From positions 26,248,723-26,312,722 of the forward strand of contig CM075103.1 in NCBI GenBank assembly GCA_037576195.1: a DNA stretch of 64,000 bases. The letters run 5' to 3'. Below are positions 39,401 to 51,352 of this stretch, in pieces. The notes beneath the pieces were generated by a model. It worked only from the letters and a program-made list of their open reading frames with translations, searched no databases and had not been told where the DNA came from. Both the position numbers and the translations under genes were made by a program. Every line of letters begins with the position of its first letter. Within the stretch, counting starts at the first letter, position 1. Origin of the DNA: Phytoseiulus persimilis. Taxonomy: Eukaryota; Arthropoda; Arachnida; Mesostigmata; Phytoseiidae.

Positions 39401-42400
39401 CACGTACTTCTCGGCTAGCGTTTTCCCGAGCGTCCTGCTTGTATGCATACATGAGCGCAACTGAGTCCGAGAGCGCGAATCCGAGGTGCTTGGTCTTCAC
39501 CAAGGTTCCTCCTGATCCCGACTCTACGAACGACGAAGTTCCGAGTCGAGCCAGAGTTTCCGATACAGCGTACTCTCTGCTGCCAAGGCCTCGTAATTTG
39601 TCAGCTCGAGTTTTTCCGATATTCTTCTTTCAATAAGGCGTCGTCGTGTTCGACTCTCGCGCCGGCGTTGTTGCTTCCCCATCCATACGAGGGTCCTTCG
39701 GACCTTTTCAATTCCCCTGTTTATGGTCTGCTGTTCCTCCATCGCAAGGCCTGTCACTTCCGAGCTCCCTTCGTACAGTCGCCGTTTCCACGCTGTTACT
39801 TCTCTTGCTTCTCACAGCGGCTCCAACGAGCTCGCTTCAAGGCCTCCTCGGAACGGCCGCTCTGTCGAGGATCCCTTGCGATTTTTCTCCGTTACTGATA
39901 CTCGGGTATAAATGCTCTATTAATCAGGGCGTTGTATCGACATCGAGCGGACGCTTGCCCTCTTACAAGATTATCAGTCGCCTTCAACAGCTCCGGCGAC
40001 GGGCCGAGTAAGACCCGTCAACGTCGACGTTATCAGCACGACGGGGCGAGGCACACGGATGCGCCAAGTGGATGACCTCGTCCTCGACGTACGGCTGCCC
40101 GGTGTCCTCTTTTCACTCGGCCTGCACTCGGCCCCAGTCTTCTTCGAGGAGGTTGAAAGTCCCCCTCCCCGCACTATCATATCTACAAGATGTGAGCACC
40201 GGCGTGCGCGGTGGTGTGTCACCCGGAATTTGATGTCTCAGATCAGGCACCTCTGCATGTCATACACGAAGTGCCATCCTTGAGCAACGACACCAGGTTG
40301 TCGTGCCAGGGAATAACGGACGAGTTTAATTAGAGCGGAATATTAATTTCCTCATAGCTGGAGCGGAAAGGAGGCGCACCTGATCGGTCTATCGTAGTGG
40401 TGGGGAAGTTCGAGATTCGGAAACGGCCGGAGAAGGGCGGAGACGAGCCCCGGGGTACAATTTGTTCACCGTTTCCACGTCACAGAGCTAAAGGAGCAGG
40501 AAATTCCATTCCGTCCCCCTTGACGTGTGCCGTGTCCGCCCCCCCCCCCGCCGGAATTCTGCGTTTTTCGCAACTGTTTATAATAGAGCGCGATTCATTT
40601 CTTTCGCAAAAGGTATCACAAGCTGAAAAACGCTGCTGGTGTACGGGAGCGCTCTCGCTGCGGTGATCATAACCTGCGCTCGGTGGAGAGGTCGTAATGT
40701 ATGCAAATTTTCGAGAGGTTTTGGGATTTTTCAGCCTCCGAAATGAAGCAGTTCGTTAGCGTATACGTGGATATTCGGATTCGAGCTCACGGTCCTGCCA
40801 CGCTTGCTCTCTGACGGAGGCTGGTTTTCGAGGAGAAGGTCGCAGCGAAAGAACCCCCTAGGGTCTGTGAGGTGCTCCCCTTCGTGCGGAGTGTGCTGAG
40901 GAAAGCGTACAGTCCGACAGCGTCTCCGTGTCGGAATAACAGTGCCGACGTACAACGTAGAGATCGAAATCAGGCTCGGCGGCCCCGAGGTTTTCGGCTC
41001 ACTCACTCGTCCGTTCGCTCAGGAAAGGCCATGCACTACAGTCAGGAGGGCCTTTGGCTGGCGCGAACGAGACTGGGGAGAGGAAAAACATTAAGTCCAG
41101 GATGATACTATCGGAAAACCTACTCTCGAGAGGAGGAGGGCCCACTTTTCTAGAGTGCTGTCGCTGATGGTCTCCTGCCGCTACCCTGTCGCCGCTAGTT
41201 GAGGCTTGCTTATACATATTGATAAATCGATCGTTCTCGGACTACCAGGTTCTGAGACGCGCTCCGTCTCGGTATTTCCCTCCGCGTCCCTGACGCTTAC
41301 CGGCGGCCTGCCTATCAGCTATCCCTTCGATCCTCCTTCGCACTGGCCGATAATATAAAATGCAAATCAGAACTTATCCAGCGCCTGCCTTGTTAGCATA
41401 ACGGGACTGTTGACTTTCAAGTGGCCAGCGCATGACCAAGTTCTTCCCCGCGGAGGCCCTTGTGGGACTCGCTCGGCTCTCGATCCTCCGATCATCCGGC
41501 AGGGCGAGGGAACGTGGATCGGGGGGATGTTTGTACGTTATGAGCGGTTGATTGTAATCTTTGATGTCCCAATTTCCAGAGTCGGCCGTATGTAGGGCAT
41601 GCTCCCAGCCTGCGAACTCCGAAAGCTTGCTAGACAACTACTGTCGAGCAGATTTTGGTGAGTATTTCACACGAAAATTTTTGAGTATTCGGGAGATCTA
41701 CCCCCCTCCCCCCTCCTGTCACCGCCGCTTCTGTGCAAACCGAAAACCAGTGCTCCGAGGCACGGAACTAATGGATTTGTCCCGAAATCAGGTTGCCGTG
41801 GGCTCTGGCCTTTCTGTCCTCGATTCAAAGTCAACCCTGACTATCTCTCTTGGAATGAGTCTGACTCTTCTGTCGATCTCGAGTAATGAACAGTGTCATG
41901 TGGATGCCAACCTATTCGGTATCTCGTCTCGGGCCGGTTGAATTCATGTTGGCAGTCTCTTGCCACGACAAGAGGGGGATTGCCGCTTATCAATGACATC
42001 AGATAGAGGAGTCTTGCATCTCCATGAGAATCGCTTGAATGTTGAGGCCCGGACGTTGTCTTCCCCTGTCAGAGAAAACGAGACGTGGGCCACACAACAA
42101 TGGAGGCTCACAGGGAGGGAACACACCAGATGAGAAGGAGAAGTCTCCGAGCCTGGCACAAGCAGAATGCGATCGAGGGGGAATAGGAGAACCCTGTGAA
42201 ACAGGAGGGAGAACCGGGGAATCAGGGGGCGAGCCGGATGAGTTCATAGAGGATGGGAGACGACGATTGGGCTAATTGACGGGACGGGCCCGGTAGTTGT
42301 TGACAGACGGCTGCTCATGACGGAGTCTCATATCGCTCTGTTCCAGTGATCCGTGCGCGAGCTCGTAGAGCGAAAGACGGCTCCGTGCTGAAGACGAAAA

Positions 42401-45136
42401 TGAGCCGTATCTTCAAGGTTACGGAGACGATCATCTCTAAAAAAGACTTACGGAGTCCCGAGTTCAGGAACGCCAACATGACGCAATGCTGTGGGGGTCT
42501 CGATCGGAAAATCGCCAAGAAGAATCCCCATCTCCTGCTCATGGGTAAGCGGGAAAGAATCGAGCGTGGTTCCGGGTCCTGGTATCGCCCTCCCCCGACC
42601 GGTTTCTCATGTGACATATTCTGCTTTCAGGAACCCGAGACGGCGATGGGAACCTGGTCCCGACGTTCATCATGGAGTGGAGACGGGGTTCCGAGGCTTT
42701 CAAGAAATCCATCAAGAAGATGCAAAAGATAAACTGCGCTAATCCGGCCGTCGCCGAGAACAATCCCCTAGACCCGGTGACCGGGAGGAAGATTGTCTCG
42801 GGAAAAAAAGACCGCAATCTCGATTCGAGCGACAGGAGCCAGGAGAACGAAGAGGACTCGATGGAGACTAAGAAGGAGCAGCCGAAGATCCAGTTCGACC
42901 TTTCAGAGAATTTTAGGCGCGAAATGGAATTGCATAACATCGCCGCGCAGCAGGAGAAAGCCCGCGAGGAAGAGTTGGCGCGAAGAGAGAAACGTCGTAA
43001 AGATCGTCGTCGTAAACTCGAACGCAGAAAGCCAGAGAGCCCGCGAACCGACGAGGAAAGCGACGGTGAGCACCTCTCTCCTCAGCCAGCAGCCCAGGCT
43101 TTCGATCGCATCCTTTCCATTCAGTAATCGAGAACTTATCTTCAATTTTCCAGTCGAAATCACGGAAGAGCCAAGAACCAGAACGAAAGAGCCAAAAAAG
43201 AGAGCATCGACCACAACTACTGAACGAGGTCCTGGGGACGATCTCGAAACCGCAACAGGAGCTCCGCAACACCACAAAGGTCACAAAGGTCACCCCTTCC
43301 ACGACCTGACGTACCACAAAAAAGCGAACGGAGAATTGGAGATGGTTGTGGACCCTCCTGTCGACAACACCGACGAGATCCGAGTGGAGAAAAAGATCGA
43401 CCTCGCCCCGGAACATCTCGGGACGTATCGCCACGATGGCCACCACCAGTCTCAACATCAGCATGAGGCGCACGGCTCGGGGCACAAGCTCCGCCCGGAA
43501 ACACATCCGAGCGAAATTCATCAACATCACGGCGAAGGTCACGGCCCCGGGCTGAGGGACCGTTCGACGATTCACAGAGATCACCATACCAGTGGACACA
43601 GGGAGATCCCCATGGCACACCTGGATCACGTGAAGAAAGACCAGCCCGGCCGCAATGAGCATCACGAAGACCCCTCAGTAGGCAAGGATCACCATCACCA
43701 TCACCACCACCACGAAAGGACGGCTGAAGTCCCTACGACCACGGAGCCCGCGACGTCCGAAACGACTCACCGGCCGGAGCACGAAAAAGCCCTCCCGGGG
43801 GATGTCGCCGTTCCGAGCGAAGATGAAATTCTCAAACTCGCCGGCGAGGACCCGTCGCAAAGGAAAGACCACCACCATCATCACCAGCAGACCAAGCCGC
43901 ACGGGACAGTCAAAGTTATTGAGGACGCTGACTCAGTTACCACCCAAGAATCAGAGAAGGCCCACGAGATACGCCATGACGAACATTCCAAAACCCACAA
44001 GGAACATCATCACGAAATGAAAACCGTCGTATCTCTCGACGAAGAGATCTCGACGATGCTCCCGGTGAAGGAGGAATTCATCACGGTGCTGCCCGTAATT
44101 CCAGACGAGATGAAGGGCGACACGGAAGACGCAACGGAAACTGATGACTTCACCACAACCACCACCGAAGCTGTCAAAATTCTCCCCACCACGCTGACAA
44201 CGCCGACGACGACGACGACCACCACCACGACTGAGACGGCATCAGGTGAGCCTGCCGCATTCGCTTCCTCTAATGCATGCGACGTGATTGTCAACCGAAC
44301 GAATGTCTAGGGAGCTCCTCGACTTCTTGGGTCTCGCGTACAATCCAATTGGTGGATCTTGATTCTGTTTCCGAATTACTCGGCCGGCTCCGAATCTGTT
44401 GTTGCATGATTCCGGATTCTCGTCGCGCTAGGCGGAGCCCCATGGCTCGAGCTTCGGATGCAAGCGAAACTGAATCGCTCTCTGTCTCTGGAATAATTCT
44501 GGCGAGCTCTCTTCCAGTCTTGACTCAGATCGAGGAAGGTGGGCGGGATAGAAACAAAATTTCCAGGATGGAATCTCGGTCGCTTGCTGTCCAGTAATAA
44601 TTGCGTCGTAATAATGACGTCGAAAGTTCATCTATAACTTCGCACGTAGAGAGAACCGATACCGATTGATAGCTCATCGTTTAGGACCTCCCGATTTGAA
44701 CACTCGTTCTCCGAATTCAGAAATTTCGCGGGGCTCGACAGAAATTCGTTCCGTTCGTCGTGCTCGACGATACGAGGCATCGCTTTTCCCAAGCTGTCCC
44801 ACTTAGACGCACGCTCAAGAACATCAATACTGGAACAGGAAAATCTATGCTGAGAATGGAGGTTCCATTGCTGTCGATAGAAATCCCACCCGTCTCACAG
44901 AACTCGGCGCCGAATAGGGTTTCTATGCGGTTAGATTCTTGCGTTTTCACGAAGATGTAGCCCTTAGGTACGCACTCGTACTGAGAACAATTCTGAGGTA
45001 ATTCCTTCCTCTCATTACAGAACCTCCCACTTCGGTTCCGCGACGTGGACGCAAGAGGAAGAACGGTCGTAGGAGGCACCATAAGAAGAAGAAGAAGGAT
45101 GACGACGACATGGAAACCGCTTCTCAGGATGAGTGA
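30497..45136 (+). CDS. SFRP: Secreted frizzled-related protein with a giant His-rich C-terminal tail
   Basis: Six plus-strand exons: 30497-31034, 41580-41657, 42347-42544, 42631-43065, 43154-44245 and 45021-45136. The total is 2,457 bases (818 residues; typical sFRPs are about 300). sFRPs are extracellular and bind Wnt ligands. Residues 8-23 (CSVFILLTINYGASYG) are a signal peptide. The frizzled cysteine-rich domain (62-170) has all ten cysteines: 62, 72, 109, 118, 125, 133, 137, 144, 161 and 170. The netrin-like domain (about 184-307) has six: 184, 187, 201, 253, 254 and 307, with HLLLMGTRDGDG and FIMEWRRGSEAFKKSIKK as in vertebrate sFRPs. Exon 2 is a short CRAC linker, as in vertebrate genes. 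Exon 5 encodes 363 residues rich in His, Thr and Glu, with eight consecutive His at 43690-43713. The protein ends in a basic then acidic stretch (RRRHHKKKKKDDDD). All five introns are phase 1. The ATG at 30497 was chosen for its signal peptide. Confidence 0.93.
31035..41579. other. Large first intron of the sFRP gene
   Basis: It runs 10.5 kb between the frizzled-domain exon and the linker exon, while other introns in the window are mostly under 350 bases. I see no nested gene. It carries a 14-base C run at 31365, GA-rich DNA at 33236-33290 and 33420-33990, CGAGCGAGC-type repeats around 35750-35860, and another C run at 40539. Such a long intron in a developmental gene probably holds enhancers, which is inference. 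Confidence 0.75.
33236..33290. repeat. GA-rich simple sequence in sFRP intron 1
   Basis: Repeated GAGAGA and AGAGAAAGA units on the plus strand. In arthropods, GAGA-type sites are bound by Trl-like factors at developmental enhancers. That role here is inference. Confidence 0.6.
42913..43665 (-). other. Antisense open frame across the His-rich exon (not a gene)
   Basis: A 250-codon minus-strand frame overlaps exons 4-5 of the sFRP gene. It arises because the His/Thr/Glu-rich repeats avoid stop codons on the opposite strand, and it also crosses the sFRP intron 4. Its protein has no recognisable domain. It is listed only to prevent misannotation. Confidence 0.7.
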
Positions 45137-45725
45137 AAACACCATGACGAGAACAAAGATGGAAGTCGATGTGTTGTACCGTGTTGTAAATATTTGCCAC
45201 GCTCGTCAGTGTGTCGTGTACAGTTAAGCGGCGAGCGGGAATCCAGACCCGACCAGCGCTCTCCCCGGCGTATGCCACGCTCCTCGTCGAAATTTCGTAC
45301 AGGCGTCGATGTTTCCCGCCCGCCACGTCTCTGACTTTATTCCAACGGACTCCCAAACAGCAATTTGGAGGTTACATATCACAAGTGATGCCGCAGTGTG
45401 TTCATCCGAAACGCCGACGAGCCTCTGCAGTTAATTCCCGCAGGGACCGTGTGATTCCATGATGACGGACATCCACTCACTCAGACACACAAAGCAGGAA
45501 ACCGACTGAACCGTAAAATCAAGGAAGAGGCGGCCAACTAATGGAATGATTCTGGAACTCTGGGATCGGATGGCCAGACTCGTGCGAGCTCGATCAAATT
45601 CGAAGTCACAGAGTCCATGGAAGACGTGACGAAGACCGAAATGTTAGAACCGAGGAGAACTCCAGTGAATCGGGGTCGGACAAGTCGGCGATGAGAACAA
45701 AGATTGCGAAAGAGAGGAAATGACG

Positions 45726-45731
45726 AATAAA
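45726..45731 (+). other. Poly(A) signal of the sFRP gene
   Basis: AATAAA on the plus strand about 590 bases past the sFRP stop. It is the first such signal on that strand after the stop that I noticed. Confidence 0.45.
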
Positions 45732-48700
45732 ACTCGTTTACTGAAAATAGCATGAGCGATCTCCTTTGAAAATATAGGAGCTCGGGGAATGCTGCTCCAT
45801 ACTCAGAGTTCTGATAACGCGACTGACGATGCGGGCGTCCCTCTCGAGTGCACCGCGAATGCGGGCGTCTGGCTTCATCGTCCAGTTCAGCATCGCCCGC
45901 ACCATGAAATCACGTACAATGTAGCCTGCTCGACATCTCCCCTCGCTGAGCTCGACTGGTGAACTGTGGCGTCAGGAACTTTGCTTGCTAGATCGTCTGA
46001 TCGCTCGGTAATCCTTCCTGGTCATCAAGGACCCGGGTTTTGCTTTCTTCCCAGGATTGGGAGTAGAGATCCCGACCGGCAAGCTACGAGAACAAACGAG
46101 TCGGGAGAATTCAGGAGGCTGACTCTTCAGTGCTCTTTTTGACTCCACGACTCTTCAAGGACATCATCGTGCAACAGGCTCAGGGCAGGACGCCATCGGC
46201 AAGAGGCCATCTACGCCGAGAGTGTCCCGGGGTCGAGAGATCCGGTTTGAATTGAACAAGCGCGTAGAAGGTCGAGAACGACATCGAAACGAAGCGTATA
46301 TCTGTGAGTTTCTGTGAGATTCTCCCTCTGATCCGGGGATCGCGCATGAGCTTGGGGGCTAGATGTGGCGCATCTTCCCATGCAGGAATTTCAGGACCTT
46401 CCCGAATCCTCCGGACTTTTCGTTTCAACTCTGGCCTCTGCTTCATTGGAATCCGTATATATCTGAAAGGGTCCGCAAACCATAGGGATCCACGCGAATC
46501 TACAAGAATGTTCGTAAGGTACACAGAAACTTTACCTCCACAGTCTCAATGTTTCGCCCCATTTCACACAACACCGTCGTTCGCCGCCAGGGTGGATCGC
46601 ATGCGGACTTGGTAGTGAAGTCGGTTCGATTTGGAGCAGATGCGCAGTCTGGTGCGTTCACAAACGACATTCGTAGCATGAGCTCACGATGGATCATGCG
46701 CGATTTCGGTTGAGCGAGTTCAAAACCAAGGAAAACATCCGGGACCGTCCACATGGAATTCCTATCAACTCTTTCGAAACAAGCTTCAAACTTCGCCCGC
46801 AAGGAACACATTGGGACAAAGCAAACCGGGAACCAGGAATCGAGGTGATCCCTGCAGAACTAGTCCTGCTAACTAATCCTGCTACCGGGGAGAGAACTTT
46901 TCCGAGTCTGAACTTTCGATCAATTGTCGCGAAAATTGACTCTTTGCTTCGGGCCTTGAGTGATGTCTAGCGGACCCTTTCCGCTCAAGGAACGTGAATA
47001 GGGGATACCGACCTCAAAGAACCATTCCATCTCGACGTTTTTCGTTGCAAGGCAACTTTTTTCCTCATTTCGACGATCAAGGCCGAGAAGGTGTGACGAA
47101 GCATGACTTTTTTGCAACCGCTGTCGTGTTTTGTTCTCTGCGACATCTTGTGATTCCGGTTGTTAGCAATCATGCAGCCTTGGTGTTATGCTAAACGAGG
47201 AACCTCTATGGATGAAGCCATCCATCTCGAAACCAAGACAAGGTATGGTTCCGGAGAACTGACTGTTGGTACCGTTAGATCATAAGATCACTCCAGCGTC
47301 ATTCCACGGCTCTCTGCACGGAGCTCCGCCAACTTGTGACGTAGCGGTGAGGTACTTGCGTAATTCGATCATGGAACGTATCTCGAACACTCCGAAAGAA
47401 AATCTGGTCCGTCATGCAAATCTGCGCGTGTGGCACAAACATCATCGGAGATTTCGTCCGCTCGAGCTTACCGGGTATGGCACTCTGTTCTGTGCTCGGA
47501 TCCAGGAACTTCATGAACAAACCCGCTTCCGATGAGCTCGATCTCGTTATCGATCGTGCGTGGAATCTCGAGCGGCTTCATACGACCTGATTTGAACAAT
47601 CGTTATTCTACTTCCCCTTCTCGGAAAGGGGGTTCCCAATTCGCGTTTTCGTGCATGATTCCCTCCCGTGGAGGATGATAGGGAGCAGATCGCAGCGAGT
47701 GCGGAATTCGCGGTTCCGAGCGTGATGGAGAGAAGCTGAAACTCTTTCGCGATTCGATCCGGCAGCAGTCGGACCATCACGCCACGAAAACAAGCCGTTT
47801 GTTCGGAGCGAACACCTCACACTAAGGTTGAACGTTGTCAGCCAATAAGAGCGGAAAGTGGCTATCAGACGTACGATGGATATAAATCCCTTGATTCTCA
47901 TCTGAGTGCCTGGCAACATCCGGAACACGGTATGATCCCTCTGTTTACACGGACTGTCGCTGCCGCCCAGAGGGTTTGATCGTTCTTTTCCCGAGAAACT
48001 GATTAATGAGCGTTGGATGAGCTCGAAGTTGTGTCAGAATCGTTGCTCTGAACCCTAGAGCTCCTCCGGACGGCTCCAGAGTGCGGAGACGGGAGGCGAC
48101 AATCCTCGCAGGCCCGCTGCATTCAGAGTCTCTCTCGGTACGTCCTACAGCGGCCAAGTTCGCATGCTGGATGTCGTCCCTCTCGACAGCTCCCTCCAGT
48201 GGATCTAGCGCCGTGGGTGCGAGAAAAGAAGCTTTTGTGCCTAATTGGAATGAATGAGAAACTTCCCGCTGACAGCTCCAAAAAGGAAGCATATTCGTCT
48301 CCGTTTGTTCATCTGCAGTCGTTCGTTCCGAGCTCCTTCGCGATCCCCCGCCGCGATCTCGACAATAATCGGTTGTTTCGAAGGACCACGAGGTCTACTT
48401 GGGCTCAATTATGTTTGAGTGGCCAACCGGCTTTTGTTTGCTGCCTCTACGATCGAAAGAGTGCAATCCGTTGGATCGTAGTGAATGTGTTCGTGCGGCC
48501 TTCTGCCGAGCGGCGGCGTCAGCTATGCGAACCGGCCTCCCACTCGCGACTGTGGTACCTCAAGCCATGTGGTGAACCAAGGACGTCCTCTCGTCACTCA
48601 TTTGTCCCATCCCGTTCTGTTGCAAGCGCCTAGATGAACTCGGAGTCGATTTGAGAAAGGGATGCATGCTCCTCCGACATGAGCCTAAAACGCCGCCGAA

Positions 48701-50933
48701 GCTGATCTCCACACCAAACATCCACGCCGCTGCGCAGTTCCAGACACAGTTGTCCGATGTGCTCTCTGTGTCAGTGGAGAATCGTACTGGGGTTCGATCG
48801 TTCCACGGATCATCACTTGCTGATTGTATCCGCAAGGGTTTCCGATAGACTTTTGCTAGAAAGCGTTCCGAGCCGGTTAAGAGAGGTCCTGAACGGACCT
48901 GCCGGCTGATTGAGTCACTCTTGCTCTTGGAAGAAGGAGGAGTAGGTCAGCTGCAACGAGTTCACAAAGGCTGCTATTGCCTCTCCGGGAGCGGGAATTC
49001 GAATTTCGAGAAGCACAGTACACTTTCTGAAGCGACCGACCATTTCGGATCTTCGCGCCCCAGCTCTGAGAATCGCATCGGGCGTGGAACCAAGTCATCG
49101 CGCGATTCGCTGGTACACTGGAATGTATTGTGAGTATCGGAGATGTGGAAGCGCTCTTATCGACCGCTTACTCTAATTGGCCCCACCCCAAGATGGGCTC
49201 ATTATCGTAGATTGCGAGGGCGAATCGTGCTCAGCATCATTCTCGACTGCGGGGAGCCTGGAGCCGGATGACTGAGCGATAGGAACTCACGATATTGGCT
49301 CACTCGAAGATATGCATAGGAGGCCGGATATTCATGGGGAGGGAGAAATGTGAAGAAGGGGGCCGGTGGCATCCCCAAAGCGCTCGTATTCGCTGATGTG
49401 GCAACTCAAACTGAATGGGGCAGACGAAACACATTTGGTTCGATTCCATTCCATGAAGAAGTGTTCCAAATAACCTTCTCCCTTCCCAATGAATTTCCCT
49501 CCATTCGGGAAATCCGGCATTGGCCCAACTCGAGCTCCAACTGTTCGGAAGTTGAAGTAATGGGGTTCTCGAATGCGGTGATTCTGTCGTTTTCCACGGG
49601 GATCCACGAGTTCCTCTCAGTCAGTTCCGGAAGCTCGCCCCTGTCATCCTAAACACCGGAGAATTCCCCCGGTCTTCCAACTCTGGTACCCCACAAATCA
49701 GCGCAAGAAACTTCTCCCCTCTCGAAAAAGTTTTCTACCAGCAAGATGATGTCCCACCTTCAGTGTAGTGCTTCGGAGTTATCAATATATTCGTGCTGGT
49801 CTCTTGAGGATATTCGGTAGCTCTCCTGTTCCAGGCCCCATGGTTGCCCGGTGTTTTTGGTCCGGGCTGACTATGGCTGTTTCTTATTGTCGACTCCAGC
49901 GAAACTATTGTTTGCACCTCGTGTCGTGTATCTTGAGTCAGACTCGCGAGATGACGATTCAGCGGGTTTGAACTCGAACTGCGCTGGTACGAGCACACGT
50001 GGTCTTCGTGACGTAGACTTCTGGAAGTGACTTCTCGGGTTTTGGAATGTTTCTGATTTGGAACGGATTGGATTCTGATTGCTGACGATTTGATCGTGTC
50101 AATGCGCGAGATTTTCGAACTGCAACAATTTCAACGTAGTGATCCGGCAAGACATGGAGCGACGGCAGAAACTCGCTCGTTTCCTAAAATTCTGACCCCG
50201 TTATTAGAAAATCAAGCGCTGCTACAGATTTCGCCTGTCAACGTGGGAACAGCCAAGGAATCGGCGTCTTTTCGCCCGATGTATAGGCTGGGAACGTTGA
50301 GCACCAACGTTTGATTCAACTAAGAACGCCCAACCGCCCAGCCGCCCTAATGTTAAAATCCTCAGCCTGCAAGGCTGCTCAAGTTGGACTCGGGCTTCAC
50401 GAGTGCAAACTACGGAATCGTTATCTCACAAATGGTCCGTGCTCGTCTCTGACAGGAAACACGTAATCATGCAGTGGGGCCGCACAAGTCGGGAAGTGAG
50501 AATCGATTTAATGTCACAATCCCGACCTAGTTTCACGAGGCGAGAGATCGACGAAATGACCCGACTCGTTGGATCCAGGTTTTCACTCCGCAACTCCGCA
50601 CGCTGCTGGACGGAGATTTCAAGGACTCCCTGAAGAAGCCAGAGGGACATCATTCCCGTGACGGCGTTCCCACGCAGGTCGCGTGAAACTTTGCGACAGA
50701 GGAGAAACAACGGCGCCCGATGACACGTGGGACTGTGAGAAATTGTGGCGGAAAGCACTCATTTGGACCAAGCGCGCGCCACGTACTAGTGTACGTCTTG
50801 GAATCTGGTCCGCGTTTCGGAGGTGACATGTCATGTCCGGCGTCTCCTCCATGGTACGTTTTAATCCTTGATCCGTATTGCATAGCGAGTCGGGCTAAGG
50901 TAACATTTTCCGGGTAGGAGTGACGTTGCTCAT
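45732..50933. other. Gene-poor spacer
   Basis: Only short open frames occur on both strands, for example minus-strand frames at 46180-46524 and 46500-46811 and a plus-strand frame at 48199-48633. None has a recognisable domain or a coherent exon chain. No RNA gene or transposon was identified. Confidence 0.5.
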
Positions 50934-51352
50934 ACAGGGTGTTCGCTGTAAGGTGAGCGACAATCATGGCCGCCCTTCTTTTGGCCATACCTCAGGCGCT
51001 AGTGAATACTTTTCGGTCTGTCTCTTTCGTTCTCCTATAGCTCCCTGGAAGACGGGCCCTTTCTGTTCTCGTTTTCATAATTCGGTTGGTGATTGGAGGG
51101 GATGTCGAAGTCAACTTTCCACTTCTATCCGACTCCCGCCTTCTACATACAGGCTCGTGAATCGTCAATTCTCAGCGAATTCGGGATTCCCGAAATGGCT
51201 TCGATTCGTCTCTCACCTCCTTCAATATTTACCAGCTAGCTCGCACCCGCGCAAACTCGAAAAACACACTCAAAAACTTTCTTTCGGCGGCTGAGATATC
51301 CCCAAAAGAAGGGCGAGCATGACCGTGGCTCACCTTGGAGTGATCACCCTGT
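50934..51352. mobile_element. MITE-like non-autonomous DNA transposon
   Basis: A 419-base element bounded by terminal inverted repeats at 50934-50999 and 51287-51352. Both arms begin ACAGGGTG when read inward and share blocks AAGGTGAGC and CGCCCTTCTTTTGG. By my alignment they match at 53 of 66 positions without gaps. The centre has no transposase. No clear target-site duplication is visible, although TA lies near both ends. The divergence between arms suggests an old, inactive copy. The superfamily cannot be assigned from the ends alone. Confidence 0.75.

Noticed and set aside
42793..44310. A 505-codon plus-strand open frame as an independent gene
   Set aside because: Its first part runs out of frame through sFRP exon 4 and the intron 43066-43153. 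Only the part from 43154 is used, as exon 5 of the sFRP gene.
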